Assembly: GCA_020205615.1 (NCBI GenBank)
Contig: CM035164.1
Coordinates: 118,793,363 to 118,857,362, forward strand
DNA: 64,000 nucleotides
Source: Panax quinquefolius
Lineage: Eukaryota; Streptophyta; Magnoliopsida; Apiales; Araliaceae
Direction: 5' to 3'
A model generated the notes under the pieces. That model searched no databases. It had not been told where the DNA came from and worked only from the letters and a program-made list of their open reading frames with translations. Positions within the stretch are counted from its first letter, which is position 1, and every line of letters begins with the position of its first letter. Both the position numbers and the translations under genes were made by a program. Below, piece after piece: positions 32,680 through 44,272 of the stretch.

Positions 32680-35081
32680 GTGAGGGGACTTGACACGAAT
32701 CCCAAGCGAAAACCCAAAAACCCCCTCTCGAATACTACAGAGAGTGCGGGGCGATTCTCGCGTGCCAACACTCCTTCTATCATGGCGAAATTTGAACTAA
32801 AGAGGGTTCGATCTCGGTTCCACATTCCGGATACCCATGCGATCAGGGTACCCCGGTCTGGTGAAAAGATGTACCAACGGCCTGAAGGATGGACGGCCGT
32901 CCCGGTGACCTTACTGGAGAAGGGGGTTCGTTTCCCCCTACATATCTTTATAGTGACCCTACTGGGGTTTCTAGGTGTGGGGTTTTCACAACTGGTGCCA
33001 AACTCCTACATTCACATTCTGGCCTTCGTGGCCTTCTGTCATGAATTGGGCGTCGAACCCTCCCTGGACTTCTTCTTTACTGTCTACAAAATAGTACAAT
33101 CCAGGGAGAAGGGGTTCAAGGCCCTCAGCAAGCATTCTCCGAAGTCTGGAGAAAAATTCGATAGACGTTCGCTGGTGAACACCCCTTCAAGCAATAGGGG
33201 ATGGCACGAGAAATGGTTCTTCGTCAAAGGCCCTGAGATTTCTTCTTTCTGAATCGGGCGGTGACGAAAAAGATATCTCACGACTTCGGAGCGTTTACGA
33301 AGAACGGGAAGTGGAAATGATGGAACTATTCAAAAACTTCCCGAAGGAAGAGTGGAAATACGGACTCCTCTCGAAGCAAGCATGGTTATATGACCATAAG
33401 TGTAAGTACCAGCTTATTTCATATATATATTTTTTAAAAATATTTTATAATATATAATTTTAACATAGAATTGTTTGATTTATACAGTATCTTTGATCAG
33501 ACCGAGCTCCTTAGAAATAAAGGAGTTCGAAGATTTTTTGTCTGGGAAGTCTTCGGAAACAATTGAGGCTATACCAACCGAAGCTACTCCCGAAGTCGAA
33601 CCAACACCAGAAATTCATACGGATGAATTTCAAACAGAAGAAGCAGAGGCCGAAGAGGTTCTTATGCCAGAAGAGACCCTTCACCCTCGATAGAAGAGGA
33701 GAGCTACCAGAAAACCCAGGTCAGCCCCTCTTGTCACCCCTCCCGAATCCACACCAGAAATAGAACCAACCCCTAGAACCATTCCTCGACCAGGCGGTTT
33801 ACTTGATCGTCCTGATCGAAGAAATATACTTAGGATCAAAAAATTAAAAACAAAAATAACCCCTCTAACCGTTGAAGAGCTTAGGGTTCCTCAATCTTCG
33901 GTCATCCCACCCTTCGTGCCCCCTGTAGAAATACAGATTGAAGAGGACGGTGACCAGGACGAAGGATTCCGTATTTATCTAGGAAGAGGAAGCGCACTCG
34001 ATAGCCATCCAGAGTTCCGCTTACCTTCAACACCCAAAGGACTCATCCCAAATAAATCTCCATAAGCTGAAACTATACATACGGACCTACACCTCCCGAG
34101 CATTACTCTCTCCCACGAAAAGGCCGAGACCCTCTCCCGAAACGACCCGGTCCTTGGTCAAAGTTAGTTATATGAAAAGTGTGGGATCACCAAACCACAT
34201 GACCTGGTTCAACGCCAACTTCCCTTTGACCTCTTTGAGCTTTCGTTCGGAATCTTCGGCGACCACCGGTTCAAATGATCATACTGACGGAAATCTTCTC
34301 GACGAGGGATGAGTTATTTAGCTAAGGTAAATAACAATCTCTTCTTCCCTATATCTCTGTTTTCCTTTGAATATTTGGACATTTGACTTGAATATTTTGA
34401 AAATATGCAGGCTAATGCTGTCTTCGGACGACTGCGTCCGAGACACATAAATGGAGAGGCCGAGGAAGATTTCATGCGACAAGAGATAAATATGTTGAAA
34501 TCGACCTTGGACCGAGAAAGAGCCGGTCGTGAAGATGTTTTTCATACCATCAACGGTCTTCAAACAGAATTAGATCGGGCTAAGATGGATTTGAAGACAT
34601 CTGATGACGAATTAAGGGCCACGAGGGACGGGTTGGCTGCGTCCGAAGCCAGCCAACAAACTCTGACTGACCTGAATGCTGGTTTGGTTGAAGAAAACTT
34701 ACTCCTGAAGGCAAAAAATGAGGAGTTTTCTTCAGCCAATCGAAGCTTAGTCATACAACTTGGTGAGAAATTTGAGGCGAAGGCTCAAGACGGCTTAGAA
34801 GGCATAAGGCCAAACGTCACAAGCTCGCCATAAAATAAAGGATCTTGAGGGACGAAACCACATTACGATGAAGAGCTCCTAAGCGATTCAAAGGACTACT
34901 GTGGACTCTGGACGAACTCAATGTTGAGATCGTGAAGGTATACTCGGAGGGTATGAGGATTAGAGGCGAGGAAAAGAAAAGCTATCGAATTTGCTTTCAA
35001 TTTGGACCCAGCATTGCTCAACTCCGATGATGAAGGCGGTGCTGAATATGTCAAATTTTTGTTTTATGCAATAATTTAACT
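32680..35081 (+). pseudogene. Antisense additional ORF of the Tat element (putative gypsy-type transposon protein)
   Basis: A multi-exon gene on the strand opposite to gag-pol. The better start is the ATG at 32782 (MAKFELKRVRSRFHIPDTHA). An in-frame ATG exists at 32680. The N-terminal domain matches the plant putative gypsy-type transposon family (PF04195): VPVTLLEKGVRFPLH, ILAFVAFCHELGVEPSLDFF, GWHEKWFFVKG. A frameshift at about 33240 leads into KDISRLRSVYEEREVEMM. Intron 33402-33487 (GTAAGT...TACAG). The second part is acidic and Pro-rich, with one in-frame TAG at 33691 and an end at 34063. Another intron is likely at 34327-34410. The last exon (34411-34833) is a clear coiled coil (LDRERAGREDVFHTINGLQT), with acidic tail DPALLNSDDEGGAE near 35030. 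Function unknown. Confidence 0.75.
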
Positions 35082-35447
35082 ACTTTAAGATTTTTATGTT
35101 CATGTAATTAATTTATGATTGACTTGAATGAATGAGTGTTTTATATTATTGATAAATCTTTAACTGTCTTAATTATGACTTCTGTTTTGATCAATTTCTT
35201 GTCAATAATTTAGTATCAATAAGCTGAACCCAACTAGTGAATTAGATATGGCATATAACAGTTAACTTATGAAATGAAATGAATTAAATTTTACGGACAG
35301 GATTCAACTTAACTGAACTGAATGAACTGAACTCAACACTTAAACAAAATGAAGTAATGTATACTCATCGGTACCGAAGAGTGAGATCAGTCATGTGTGA
35401 GGTAAATTTGGCTGACAAATATATAAGGACCAAGATATAAGGATCAA
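35082..35447. other. Tat element 3' UTR, non-coding
   Basis: AT-rich spacer downstream of the antisense ORF, with GAACTGAATGAACTGAACTC-like short repeats near 35310. No gene. It may hold the polyadenylation signal of the antisense transcript (TTTTATGTTCATGTAATT near 35090), which is a guess. Confidence 0.5.
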
Positions 35448-35851
35448 TAGTGACCATTGACTTACCACCCTGATAAGATCAATATAGGATCAAAAGGACC
35501 TTGGGCTACCATCGAATGGCCAGCGAGTCCTACCATACCTCCTTACACCATAGTGACCATCGGACAAATAGGACCATGACCAATAGTGACCATTGACTTA
35601 CCACCCTGATAAGATCAATATAGGATCAAAAGGACACTGGGCTACCATCGAATGGCAAATGAGTCCTACCATACCTCCTTACACCATAGTGACCATTGGA
35701 CAAATAGGACCAATGACCAATAGTGACCATTGACTTACCACCCTGATAAGATCAATATAGGATCAAAAGGACCTGGGGCTACCATCGAATGGCCGGTGAG
35801 TCCTACCATACCTCCTTACACCATAGTGACCATCGGACAAATAGGACCGAT
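35448..35851. repeat. 136-bp tandem repeat, three copies, in Tat 3' UTR
   Basis: Units start TAGTGACCATTGACTTACCA at 35448, 35584 and 35721, almost identical (ACCTTGGGCTACC, ACACTGGGCTACC, ACCTGGGGCTACC). Each unit itself contains two related TAGTGACCAT words. Tandem repeats between pol and the 3' LTR are known in Tat/Ogre elements as seeds of satellite DNA. Confidence 0.92.
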
Positions 35852-35925
35852 GTTATTTATGGAAAAGTGACCTTTTATTAATAACAAACAATCGTGTACA
35901 GACTTCCGGTAAACTGACTTAATAT

Positions 35926-36227
35926 TTATTGAAAGTATTTCCGAAGCCTGCCAGCATGCCAAGTATTCTTAATCTCGGAACCATCGAGTGCCTTTAACCG
36001 ATAAGTACCTGGCTTTGGTACTTCAATCACCTCATATGGCCCTTCCCAATTCGGCATTAGCTTTCTGTGTTTTGAGGCGTAGAAGCTTGGCTTTCTAAAA
36101 CGAAGTCTCCACTTGAATCTACGAAGTTTGACTCCTTTGTTATAATGCTTGGCCACCCTTCGTTGATAAGCAGCCAATTTGATTAAAGCTTCCTCTCTGA
36201 CTTCGTCTAGCAGGTCCAGGTTAACTT
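35926..36227 (-). pseudogene. Tat integrase C-terminal domain
   Basis: The minus-strand frame AYQRRVAKHYNKGVKLRRFK continues to PNWEGPYEVIEVPKPGTYRL and ends WHAGRLRKYFQ. This is the usual C-terminal part of a Ty3/gypsy integrase, with the SH3-like barrel (GPY/F motif: GPYEV). The stop at 35926 is the natural end of pol. A frameshift near 36228 separates it from the core. Confidence 0.85.
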
Positions 36228-37144
36228 TCAGTCCTTCGTCGTTGTAAATTTCTTTAAATTGAGTTGCAGAAGACTTGGAGATCCGATTTGATTTGGGACT
36301 AAGGCATCAGTACCATAGGCCAACCGGAAGGGCGAATCCCCCGTAGTAGTCCTTGGTGTAGTTCGGTATGCCCACAGCACGCTCAGCAATTCTTCTGGCC
36401 ATCTTCCTTTAGCTTCATCCAATCTACGCTTGATTCCGTTTAACAGCGTCCTGTTGGTCACTTCGACTTGTCCATTAGATTGTGGATGAGCCACAGAAGT
36501 CTTCTTGTGCTGAATCCCCAAATCATTCAAAAATTCTTCAAATTTTGAACCCATTTAACCGACGTCAGTTGTGTCGATATCAATACCTTAGGGATCCCGA
36601 AGCGAAAACACCACAGACTCCTTTATAAACTTAAGACACTCCGTTCCGTTATCGACCGAAGTGGTTTTGCCTCTACCCACTTAGTCATATAATCAATAAG
36701 AACTATGCATTTAAGCTAACGACCTTTAGCTTTAGGTAACGGTCCCAATATATCCACCCCAGATAAATGAAGGGTATAGGAGATAAAATCGAGTATAACT
36801 CTTCCGGTGGCTGATGTGGGACCGGACTATTGAGCTGACATTTTTCGCATTTCTTGACATACTCTGTAGCTTCTTTGAAAATTGTAGGCCAATAGTATCC
36901 TTGTCGAAGTACTTTATGAGCCAAAGACTTGGCAGCCATATGATCACCGCAAATGCCTTCATGAACCTCCCGAAGAGCATACTCGGCTTCGGACGGAACC
37001 AAACATTTCAACAATGGTGAGGAAAATGCCAATCGATAGAGATCCCCATCAATAAGACTAAAATTGGTACTCTTGTATTTAATCTTCTTTGCCAGCATTT
37101 GATCCGAAGGAAGGACGCCATCTGCCAAATACTCAATGTGGGGG
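36228..37144 (-). pseudogene. Tat integrase zinc-binding and core domains
   Basis: The N-terminal zinc finger is at about 36990-36830: REVHEGICGDHMAAKSLAHK and YVKKCEKCQ, an H-x-H...C-x2-C pattern. The core is broken by frameshifts between about 36555 and 36790. Its end is clear from 36554: FLNDLGIQHKKTSVAHPQSN, GQVEVTNRTLL with the catalytic Glu, and LWAYRTTPRTTTGDSPF. The element would use it to join cDNA into chromosomal DNA; the 5-bp duplication at its ends is its footprint. Confidence 0.85.
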
Positions 37145-37720
37145 TCATCCAACGATTCGTTCGATTCGATACACATCAACGCTTCGTCTTTGAACACTTG
37201 GGTCACGCAAAATTTCCAAATATACCGATCCGTGAAAAACATCTGCATCTGTAGTGGCCAGCTTTGACAATGCATCGGCAGTTGAATTGTCATTACGCTC
37301 TATACTCTGAAACTCATACGAAGCGAAAAATTGAAGTTGGTCTCTTAATTCCGCCAGATATTTGATCATTCGAGTTCCACGAGCTTCATAATCTGCCGAT
37401 AATTGTTTAACGACCAACTGAGAATCACTATAGATAATCAACTGTTGGACTTCGAGACTCTTTGCCAATCGGACACCTGCTAACACCGCTTCGTACTCAA
37501 CTTCATTGTTCGTTGCTTTGAACCCGAATCTAATGGCCTGCTGGACTTTGAATCCTTCTGGACTTATTAAAATAATTCCTACTCCACTAACAGTCATCGT
37601 AGAGGATCCATCTGCATACAGCGTCCACGCCTTCTGACCTTCTTTGAAGAACGGCCACCGATCGATCGAAGATTGACTTCCGGTAACTCGCATCTCGCCG
37701 GTGAGCGAGCATTCTACCAT
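37145..37720 (-). pseudogene. Tat second RNase H (RVT_3-like)
   Basis: The minus-strand frame contains WTLYADGSSTMTVSGVGIIL (first Asp of the catalytic set), KATNNEVEYEAVLAGVRLA (Glu), LIIYSDSQLVVKQLSADYE (Asp) and ERNDNSTADALSKLATTDAD (last Asp). This archaeal-type RNase H, located between RT and integrase, is typical of Tat-lineage elements, where it adds to or replaces the usual RT-linked RNase H. The four acidic residues are all present, so this part is still intact in sequence. Confidence 0.88.
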
Positions 37721-38148
37721 AAAGTCGCCCGGGCTTGGCCTTTGATGGCGATTCGGGGATGATACTCGATAAAAATTGGGATAACTCCATAGTCCACGCC
37801 GCTGCTAAATGCCCGAGACCTCTGGTTTGCCCATCACCTTCTTCAATGGGCGATCCGTAGAGGCGACTCAGAGTCGACCTTGAAAATATCGCCAAGCTTT
37901 CACTTGGCAATTATTAAGGCAAAGGCAAATTTCTCAATGTTTGGATACCGGTTTGACATCTCGTGGGGCGTGGGTCGACATAATAAATCGGATCTTTGCT
38001 TCCCACCGATCTCCCGAACCAACACCGCTCCAATCTGCTAAGGAACTTGCCTGAGAAGGTACAAATATAAAGTCTCTCTTTGGGCGGGCTTTACCAATAA
38101 AGGAGTAGAAGACATATCGTCTTTATACCTTTGAAAGCGTCTTCACAC
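37721..38148 (-). pseudogene. Tat pol linker, RT-linked RNase H remains (frameshifted)
   Basis: Broken minus-strand frames between RT and the second RNase H. This should hold the degraded RT-linked RNase H and a linker. I can read only scattered similarity, so individual residues are not assigned. Confidence 0.5.
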
Positions 38149-38990
38149 TCAAGTCCACTTTGGAACATCTTCGCATTCTTCTTGGTCCCTTGATGTGTCA
38201 AAGAAAGGAAGGCATCTCTCCGCAGATTTGGCGACAAACCTCCTCAAAGCCGCAATCCTCCCAGTCAGACGCTGAACGTCCTTGAATGACTGAGGAGTCT
38301 TCATGTCAAGGATGGCCTGGATCTTCTTTGGATTGGCCTCGATGCCCCTCTGACTGACCAGATAACCCAGAAATTTTCCGGCACCAAGGCCGAAAGTACA
38401 TTTGGTCGGGTTAAGTCTCAGTTGACGATAACGAATAGTTTGAAAGCACTCCTCCAGGTCGTCCAAATGCTTCTGAATTTGCATACTCTCCACGATAATG
38501 TCATCTACATAAACCTCCATGTTCCTCCCCAGCTGCCTATCGAAGATGAAGTTCATCATCCTTTGGTAGGTAGCTCCAGCATTAATGAGGCCAAAAGTCA
38601 TTTTTTTGTATGCATACACCGAACGGTGGGTAATGAACACTGTCTTTGGAATATCTTCTTTGCACATGGATATTTGATGATAACTGAAAAAGCATCCATA
38701 AAACTTAGTAATGCATACCAGAAGTGGCATCGATGGTGATCGATATGGGGTGAGGATAAAAGTCCTTCGGATAAGCTTTGTTGAGATCGGTGTAGTCGAT
38801 GCAAACCCGCCACTTTCCATTATGCTTCTGCACCAACACTACATTTTCTATCCATTCCGGGTAATCAATCTCAGTATATGAAGTCGTGACTAGCAATTTC
38901 GCAACCTCTTCATCGATGATCTTACGACGCTCTGGAGCAAATATCCGCCTCTTCGACGAGGCGGCTTCTTGAAGGATCTATCTCCGATTT
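38149..38990 (-). pseudogene. Tat reverse transcriptase
   Basis: Minus-strand frames give YPEWIENVVLVQKHNGKWRV and VCIDYTDLNKAYPKD (about 38870-38760). The second frame gives YKKMTFGLINAGATYQRMM, the catalytic MEVYVDDIIVES (about 38530), LRLNPTKCTFGLGAGKFLGY and VSQRGIEANPKKIQAI, then VQRLTGRIAALRRFVAKSAE. This is a Ty3/gypsy RVT_1. A frameshift near 38710 joins the two parts. It would copy element RNA into DNA in the particle. Confidence 0.88.
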
Positions 38991-39199
38991 ATGCTCAAAG
39001 AACCTTTCATTAACTCCGGGCATGTCTTGTGGCTCCCATGCAAAAATATCAACATAACATCGTAAGAGTTCCATAAGATTTGTCAGAAGAGGTTACGGTA
39101 GACTGAACCAATCCTCTTTGTCTTGTCCGGCTTTTCAGACGACCAACTCAATCTCTCCAGATCCCTCCGGTGAGGATTACAAGGGTTACGAAAGCTGCT

Positions 39200-40009
39200 C
39201 TCGGTGAAGGTTCTATCTCAATTGCCATCGTCTTTTTCGTTTACTAACTCCCATTCCGGATGAAATAATGACATTAGATAACATCGCCGGGCCAGGTCTA
39301 AATCACCCATCACCTCTCCTACTCCATGCGCTGTGGGGAATTTGATTTTGAAATGTGGGATGGAAGTCAACTTGAAGAAAAGTCTCAGCGTAGTCTTCGA
39401 GAATGGCATTGTAGGTAGAATCCACATGCACAACATAAAATTTCTGAGTTATCTCTACTGCCGAGGGCCGTCTTAGAAGATAACAGGGAGTTCATTAGTG
39501 CCTGCCACTTTGACTGGGTCGTTGCCGAAACCATATAGAGGAGCCTCCTGTCCAACCTCCATTTTGTACCCATCGAGATGCATCCTCTGAAAGGCATGGG
39601 CATAAAGAATGTCCACCGAAGATCCATTATCTATCATCATGCGTTTCACATCCATCGAGCCTACTTGCGCTGTGATCACCAATGCCCCTTCATGCGGTTC
39701 GATGGGCTCCGAAGGATAATCCGCATCCGTAAATGATATAACGGTTCCTGGAAAAGGCCTGTCAATCTTCAGGGTAGAATCTGTCACTGACATGACCGAA
39801 TCAAGATAAGACCTCGTTTTCTTCCCTACTAACTTCCTAACAGACCCACCAGTTATTACATCAACGACTTGTCTTGGCGGTGGTATGGGAGCATTTTGAA
39901 TGGGTGGTACTTGAACCGTTTGAACGGTACGATTGATAACCTGCTGACCCTGGCGGTCCTTCTCAGCCACATATTGAATCAGCAAGCCGCTTTTAATCTT
40001 GCTCTCCAC
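39200..40009 (-). pseudogene. Tat protease region
   Basis: The aspartic protease is recognised by MMIDNGSSVDILYAHAF (about 39640), the DNGSS active-site version common in Tat-lineage elements, preceded by VITAQVGSMDVKRM and a linker. The frame ends at 39473 and goes on in another frame with FRGCISMGTKWRLDRRLLYM, itself shifted. It would cleave the polyprotein. Confidence 0.78.
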
Positions 40010-40553
40010 AAAATCCTTTAGATTACAACACTCATTAGTGTCATGACCAGCAGCTTGATGATAACCACAGTATTTGCGAGGGTTGCCGTGTCCCGTTCTG
40101 TAATTATCACGAGGTGGCTCAAAGAAAATTTGGTTTTTCGATCTGATCCAAAATTATCGACCTTTCCGTATTCAATTGGGTGTAGACCTTATTAACCTTT
40201 GAAGTAGAAGCAGGTACGACATTGTTGCCTTGTCGCCACGAGATTCTTGTACTTCTTGAACTACCTTACGCCCTTGGTTGTACCCTCACTCTCTCTCTCG
40301 ATCAACATCGGTCTTGGGAACCTCCACCTCCTTTAATTGGCTCAAAGAAGGATTCTTGAGACTATTCATAGCCTCTTCTACAACAATATAGCCCTACTGC
40401 GCCTTGTCGAAGGCTTCTGCTGAGCTTTTCGGATGGTGAAACATTAACTTTTACCAATTTCTCCGATTTAACGGATCTAGCCCATTCTGGAACAAACCAA
40501 CGACTTGGAGATCATTAAGATCGGGATACGACCAACCGCTTCTCTAAACCTCT
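40010..40553 (-). pseudogene. Tat Gag C-terminal part with CxxH zinc motif
   Basis: At 40076-40020 the minus strand reads YCGYHQAAGHDTNECCNLKD, the C-x2-H-x4-G-H-x4-C pattern usual in Tat and Ogre Gag proteins, followed in frame by VESKIKSGLLIQYVAEKDRQ. Upstream (40080-40553) the frame is broken by many indels. Confidence 0.75.
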
Positions 40554-41829
40554 TTACATATTGGCTAAAGATTCATTGGTGAAGCTGCTTGGGACTGTCT
40601 TTAAAGAGCCTGTAGGCTTTCCCCTTCTTCGGTTGCTTCCAAAACGTGCATGGAACTTATCACAAAGTTCGATCCACGAGGAAATCGAATCCGATGGTAA
40701 AGTCCCCATCCACTGTCTTGTGTCTTTTCTCAAAGTCGTGACAAAAGTGTGACACTTGGCGACATCGAAAAAAGTCATAGTAATCCATTAATTTGGTCAA
40801 ACGCTCGACTATGGTCATAAGGATCTCCGGACCCATCATAGCTTTCCATACGAGGCAACTTTTTGGTAATATCCGCTTTTCCTTGAGAATATCGGAGGAA
40901 AAAGGGACGCCTTCTTTCAGGAGTGTCCTTCACTGTTGGACCTCGCCCAACTATTTTCGGAGTTCTTTCAACTCCCCTTACGGAAAATCAACACCTTCGG
41001 GTTGTGATGAGATCTCCTTCTCGAGCGATGTTAGGCCTTGGAATGGATCGACTTTTCCCCTGCCGATCCCACGCCGCTTGCATGGGACTTCTTGATTTAC
41101 TAGGCGTATAATCTCATCCTCATGATGAGAAACGGTTGTGTCGGTACTCTCCCTTCGGGTTTCGCACAATTTCTCTCGACACCTTTTTTTTTTCTTTCGT
41201 CGTCGCGATGAATTGATCCAACGATCGTCAATTGCCTTCTTGAGGCCAAAGGCGCTCTGCTCCTCGATCTCCTCCTAATGTGAGAATGATCCCTGGACAC
41301 ATGCATAGAATGTTCCGGCTCCTTACCCTTCCGACGGGGTATCTCCTTATGCCTACTCCGTCTTTCGGAATGAATATGGCTAGATGCTTCGTCCTTCAAC
41401 TCATTCACCCGAAGCATCTGTTCGGCTATATCTTCCCTTTATTTTAACAGAACCTCCAAAGCCTTATCTGCTTCGTCCGCCATCCTCGCCAACTTGGTAG
41501 CTCTGTCTTCTTGACCACTTCGGCGATGAGTCCTGGTCGGCGAACCTTCTACCCGTTCCTGATCAGGATCACGCCCCTTATCAGCGTTGAAAACCAACTT
41601 CCGTCTGGCTCCACCATGGATCTTCGGACGAAGTTCTCCTGAGTTGTGCTTAGAAGCCGTGCTTTCGTGAGCACTTTTAGAAGGACCCAGACGGTCCTTT
41701 ACTGAAATACGAGGCAGTGATGAACTAACAGCCATCGCCTGCCCTTCTGGTGTACCATCTCTACTCCACATCATCTTCCGAAGTAAGTTAAACAATTGTG
41801 ATTGAAAAAACCCCTCCTTCTAGTGCCAA
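40554..41829 (-). pseudogene. Tat Gag N-terminal and capsid part (frameshifted)
   Basis: The ATG at 41795 opens a 118-codon frame rich in charged residues (VKDRLGPSKSAHESTASKHN) that ends with RMADEADKALEVLLK. Further pieces lie in 41417-41100 (very Arg/His rich) and 40778-40554 (FDVAKCHTFVTTLRKDTRQW, SWIELCDKFHARFGSNRRR), the latter typical of the retrotrans_gag capsid domain. At least three frameshifts. 41796-41829 holds the leader and the PBS next to the LTR (TTGGCACTAGAAGG on the minus strand). Confidence 0.78.
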
Positions 41830-42492
41830 TGTTAACGCCAAGATCTTTTGACACGTCCCAATCACGTAAAACGTCCTGATCCTGCAACGTAAACACAATA
41901 AACACCACAAGCTTGACGGCGGTTCCGTCGGGGGATAGCTCAGGCGTGAGAGTCAGTAAATGTGTTCACAAGGTTTGTCGAAATGAAGTCTATATCTCCT
42001 AGTGTATTAAGAGAGAGATAATAATAATTCTCTATGTCTATGTCAATATGAATGAAGAAATGTATGAGAACATACCTCTTTGTGAAGACTTCCTTGCTAA
42101 GTTATACTCTCTTTGCCTGGATTACTGTGCCACACACTACTACCTGACACACCCCCTTTAATCTGATGGATTCTGCCGACTGCATGTAGTTTATCCACTG
42201 CTTTTAGTCACTGTTACTACCGCCGGCCGGTTATGATCCCATCCACATTAATGCATGGCAGGTTCTCTAGTCAACCGTCATGCTTTTTCATCATTGCAGG
42301 TCAAAATGATAGATATTAAAATGTCAAAGGATCGATCCAATTGGATCGACCGGTCTTATAAGTTAAAAAAGAAAATAATAAGATAACTGGGCTCAAAGAC
42401 TTCCATGGTTTACTAATAAAGGCCCAATAGATTAATTAAAAGAGTAAGCCCAATTCACCCGGCCCAATGAGAGAAAATATCATGACCCAACA
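41830..42492 (-). repeat. 5' LTR of the Tat element
   Basis: 663 bp, TGTTGGGTCATGATATTTTC to GATCTTGGCGTTAACA on the minus strand. Followed outside by the GAGAA duplication. Compared with the 3' LTR, differences are concentrated at about 42112-42232. Confidence 0.9.
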
Positions 42493-42497
42493 GAGAA

Positions 42498-42982
42498 GAA
42501 AATTTTCACAAAAGGAAAAAACAAACTCCACAAGAAGAAAGAAAAAATTTATTTGATCAAAATAAGACAGATCAAGGGGAGACTATCTCCAAAAGTAGAG
42601 CTCTCCCTCAATTTAAGATGTAGACTAGGTTCTTAACCAGAGAGAAGAAAAAAGAGAAAAAGTGAGGTATTGTGATATTGTTTATTTAATTTTAATACAA
42701 ATAAATATAATAATTGTAAACTAATTATAAAGTATTACTAATTATTATATTTATCGTAAACTTGAATGAAATTATATCAATTTTAAGTTTTAAAATTTCA
42801 CGAATTGATTTTAAAAAATCAAAATGTATATCTAATTTTAAAACAAATGTAATATTATTTTTGTCTCCTTATTTATTTATTTATTTATTTATTTCTTCAT
42901 TTTGAAATGAAAAAAAAATCGAACCTAAATACATGGTAGACACCAAATATATATATACACAATCATCTATAAATCATGCATA
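42498..42982. other. No gene seen
   Basis: AT-rich flank, continuing the A-rich DNA that was split by the Tat insertion. The part 42690-42880 resembles 49255-49420 (TTTTAATACAAATAAATATA, and ACTAGCTATAAAGTACTATT types), so a second worn repeat is present. Confidence 0.45.
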
Positions 42983-43241
42983 TTATTCTCTCTATTCTAA
43001 AAGTAGAGATATAATTTGATTTTTGAGATCAAACGATGACATATTAAATTACAAATTAATTTGAGTTTATTTAATTTTATCGATACAATTATTATAATTG
43101 TATAGTATATAACAAATATTATTAATCACAAAATTTATTTCATTCTAAATTTTTATGTATCATACGAATTTTGAAATTTAATATGTCGTCGTTTGACCTC
43201 AAAAATCAAATTATATATCTAATTTTAGAATGGATGTAGTA
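42983..43241. mobile_element. MITE with about 65-bp terminal inverted repeats
   Basis: The left arm has ATTCTAAAAGTAGAGATATA then ATTTGATTTTTGAGATCAAA and CGATGACATATTAAATT. The right arm, reversed, has CATTCTAAAATTAGATATAT then ATTTGATTTTTGAGGTCAAA and CGACGACATATTAAATT. The outer end TACTACATCC is Stowaway-like (CTCCCTCC type), a tentative assignment to Tc1/mariner MITEs. Confidence 0.72.
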
Positions 43242-43412
43242 TTTAAGTAGTACATATTTAGGTCCCAGGTTTAATTCTCACTTAGGTGAATTTATTTATT
43301 CCATTATGGAAAATTTATTTAATCTTTATGTGAGGCTTGTTTTTGAGTTTATTTCTTCCTCATTTGATGAAATTTGATTAGTTTTTGATGATTTACTATA
43401 TTATGAAATTAT

Positions 43413-43582
43413 TGTTGGGTTTGTGAGGTCCAAACCCATGAGACTATCCTATTTAAATTAGGAGTATTTTAATTAGAATTAATAATTTTTCACTAAACCA
43501 AGTTGGACTTGGAGTTGATCAACACGTGAGCTGCCCTAATTCGGGAAGGACCAAATTGGTTTGTAAGTTAAACAGAATCGTG

Positions 43583-43622
<40 letters not shown>

Positions 43623-44223
43623 AAAAGGAAACAGTGGGTGTCAAATCCAAATTGAATTTGGTTTAGCATCTGGCAATATATCATGTATATATATATAGAC
43701 TCTGTGTAGGCATGTTAACACACGGAAGAAATTTGAGTGCTCTGTTTTGCGATTAATACGCAAAATAGAGAGAGAAAATCGGTGAAGTGCACTGTAGTAA
43801 ATTGAGAGAGTTTTGGTGAAGGTTTATTCACAGATTTGTCATCATCTTTTCGGATCAATTAATTGTTTGAAGACTTTAATTAATTTGAAGGTTTTAGGTG
43901 GTGAGATAATTTAAGTTTTTTACTCAAATTGAGGTATTCTTGTATTCTCTCAATTTCTTAATATTTCAAGTTTTTAGTTATAAAACTTGAAAGGAGTTTG
44001 TATTCACAGTTGATTATAGTGGAATTTTTCGGAGTTTGGCCCGTGGTTTTTACATCTTAATTTTAGAGGGTTTTCCACGTAAAATAAGGTGTCTTGTGGT
44101 TGGTTTATTTTTCGTATTATTATTTTCTGTGGTTATAATTTATTTGGTGGAATTGCATTATTTGTTTGGCGTGATTTATTTAATTTATCCAAGACAGCTA
44201 TAATTGAAGGAGTTTTTCCAACA
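43413..44223 (+). repeat. 5' LTR of copia 2
   Basis: 811 bp, TGTTGGGTTTGTGAGG to TTTTTCCAACA. It contains a (TA)n run at about 43585-43620. TATATATATAGAC at about 43687 could be the TATA box. It matches the 3' LTR over both halves (for example TTGAGGTATTCTTGTATTCT, GAGTTTGGCCCGTGGTTTTT). Confidence 0.85.
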
Positions 44224-44226
44224 AAG

Positions 44227-44238
44227 TGGTATCAGAGC
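44227..44238 (+). promoter_or_regulatory. Primer binding site of copia 2
   Basis: TGGTATCAGAGC, three bases after the LTR end CAACA; exact initiator-Met tRNA type. Confidence 0.9.
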
Positions 44239-44272
44239 TTGGTTATTTTTGTGATTTTTTTGTGCGAATTAA

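Larger units (their letters stand above)
31572..42492 (-). mobile_element. Ty3/gypsy element, Tat lineage, complete
   Basis: A 10.9-kb element with two about 664-bp LTRs (TGTTGGG...TTAACA on the minus strand) and exact duplication GAGAA. Minus-strand order: 5' LTR, gag, DNGSS-type protease, RT, a second RNase H, integrase, 3' UTR with tandem repeats, PPT, 3' LTR. Between integrase and 3' LTR it carries a long multi-exon ORF on the opposite strand. The additional RNase H, the 3'-UTR tandem repeats and the antisense ORF are known traits of Tat-lineage elements (Retand/Ogre relatives). Both LTR outer parts are nearly identical, which points to recent insertion, but gag and pol have many frameshifts. 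Confidence 0.9.

Noticed and set aside
35448..35851. Regular direct repeats considered as a CRISPR array
   Set aside because: Units are 136 bp, contiguous and without unique spacers, in a plant retrotransposon.
43408..43412. 5-bp target duplication of copia 2
   Set aside because: ATTAT on the left and ATATT on the right are not equal; not claimed.
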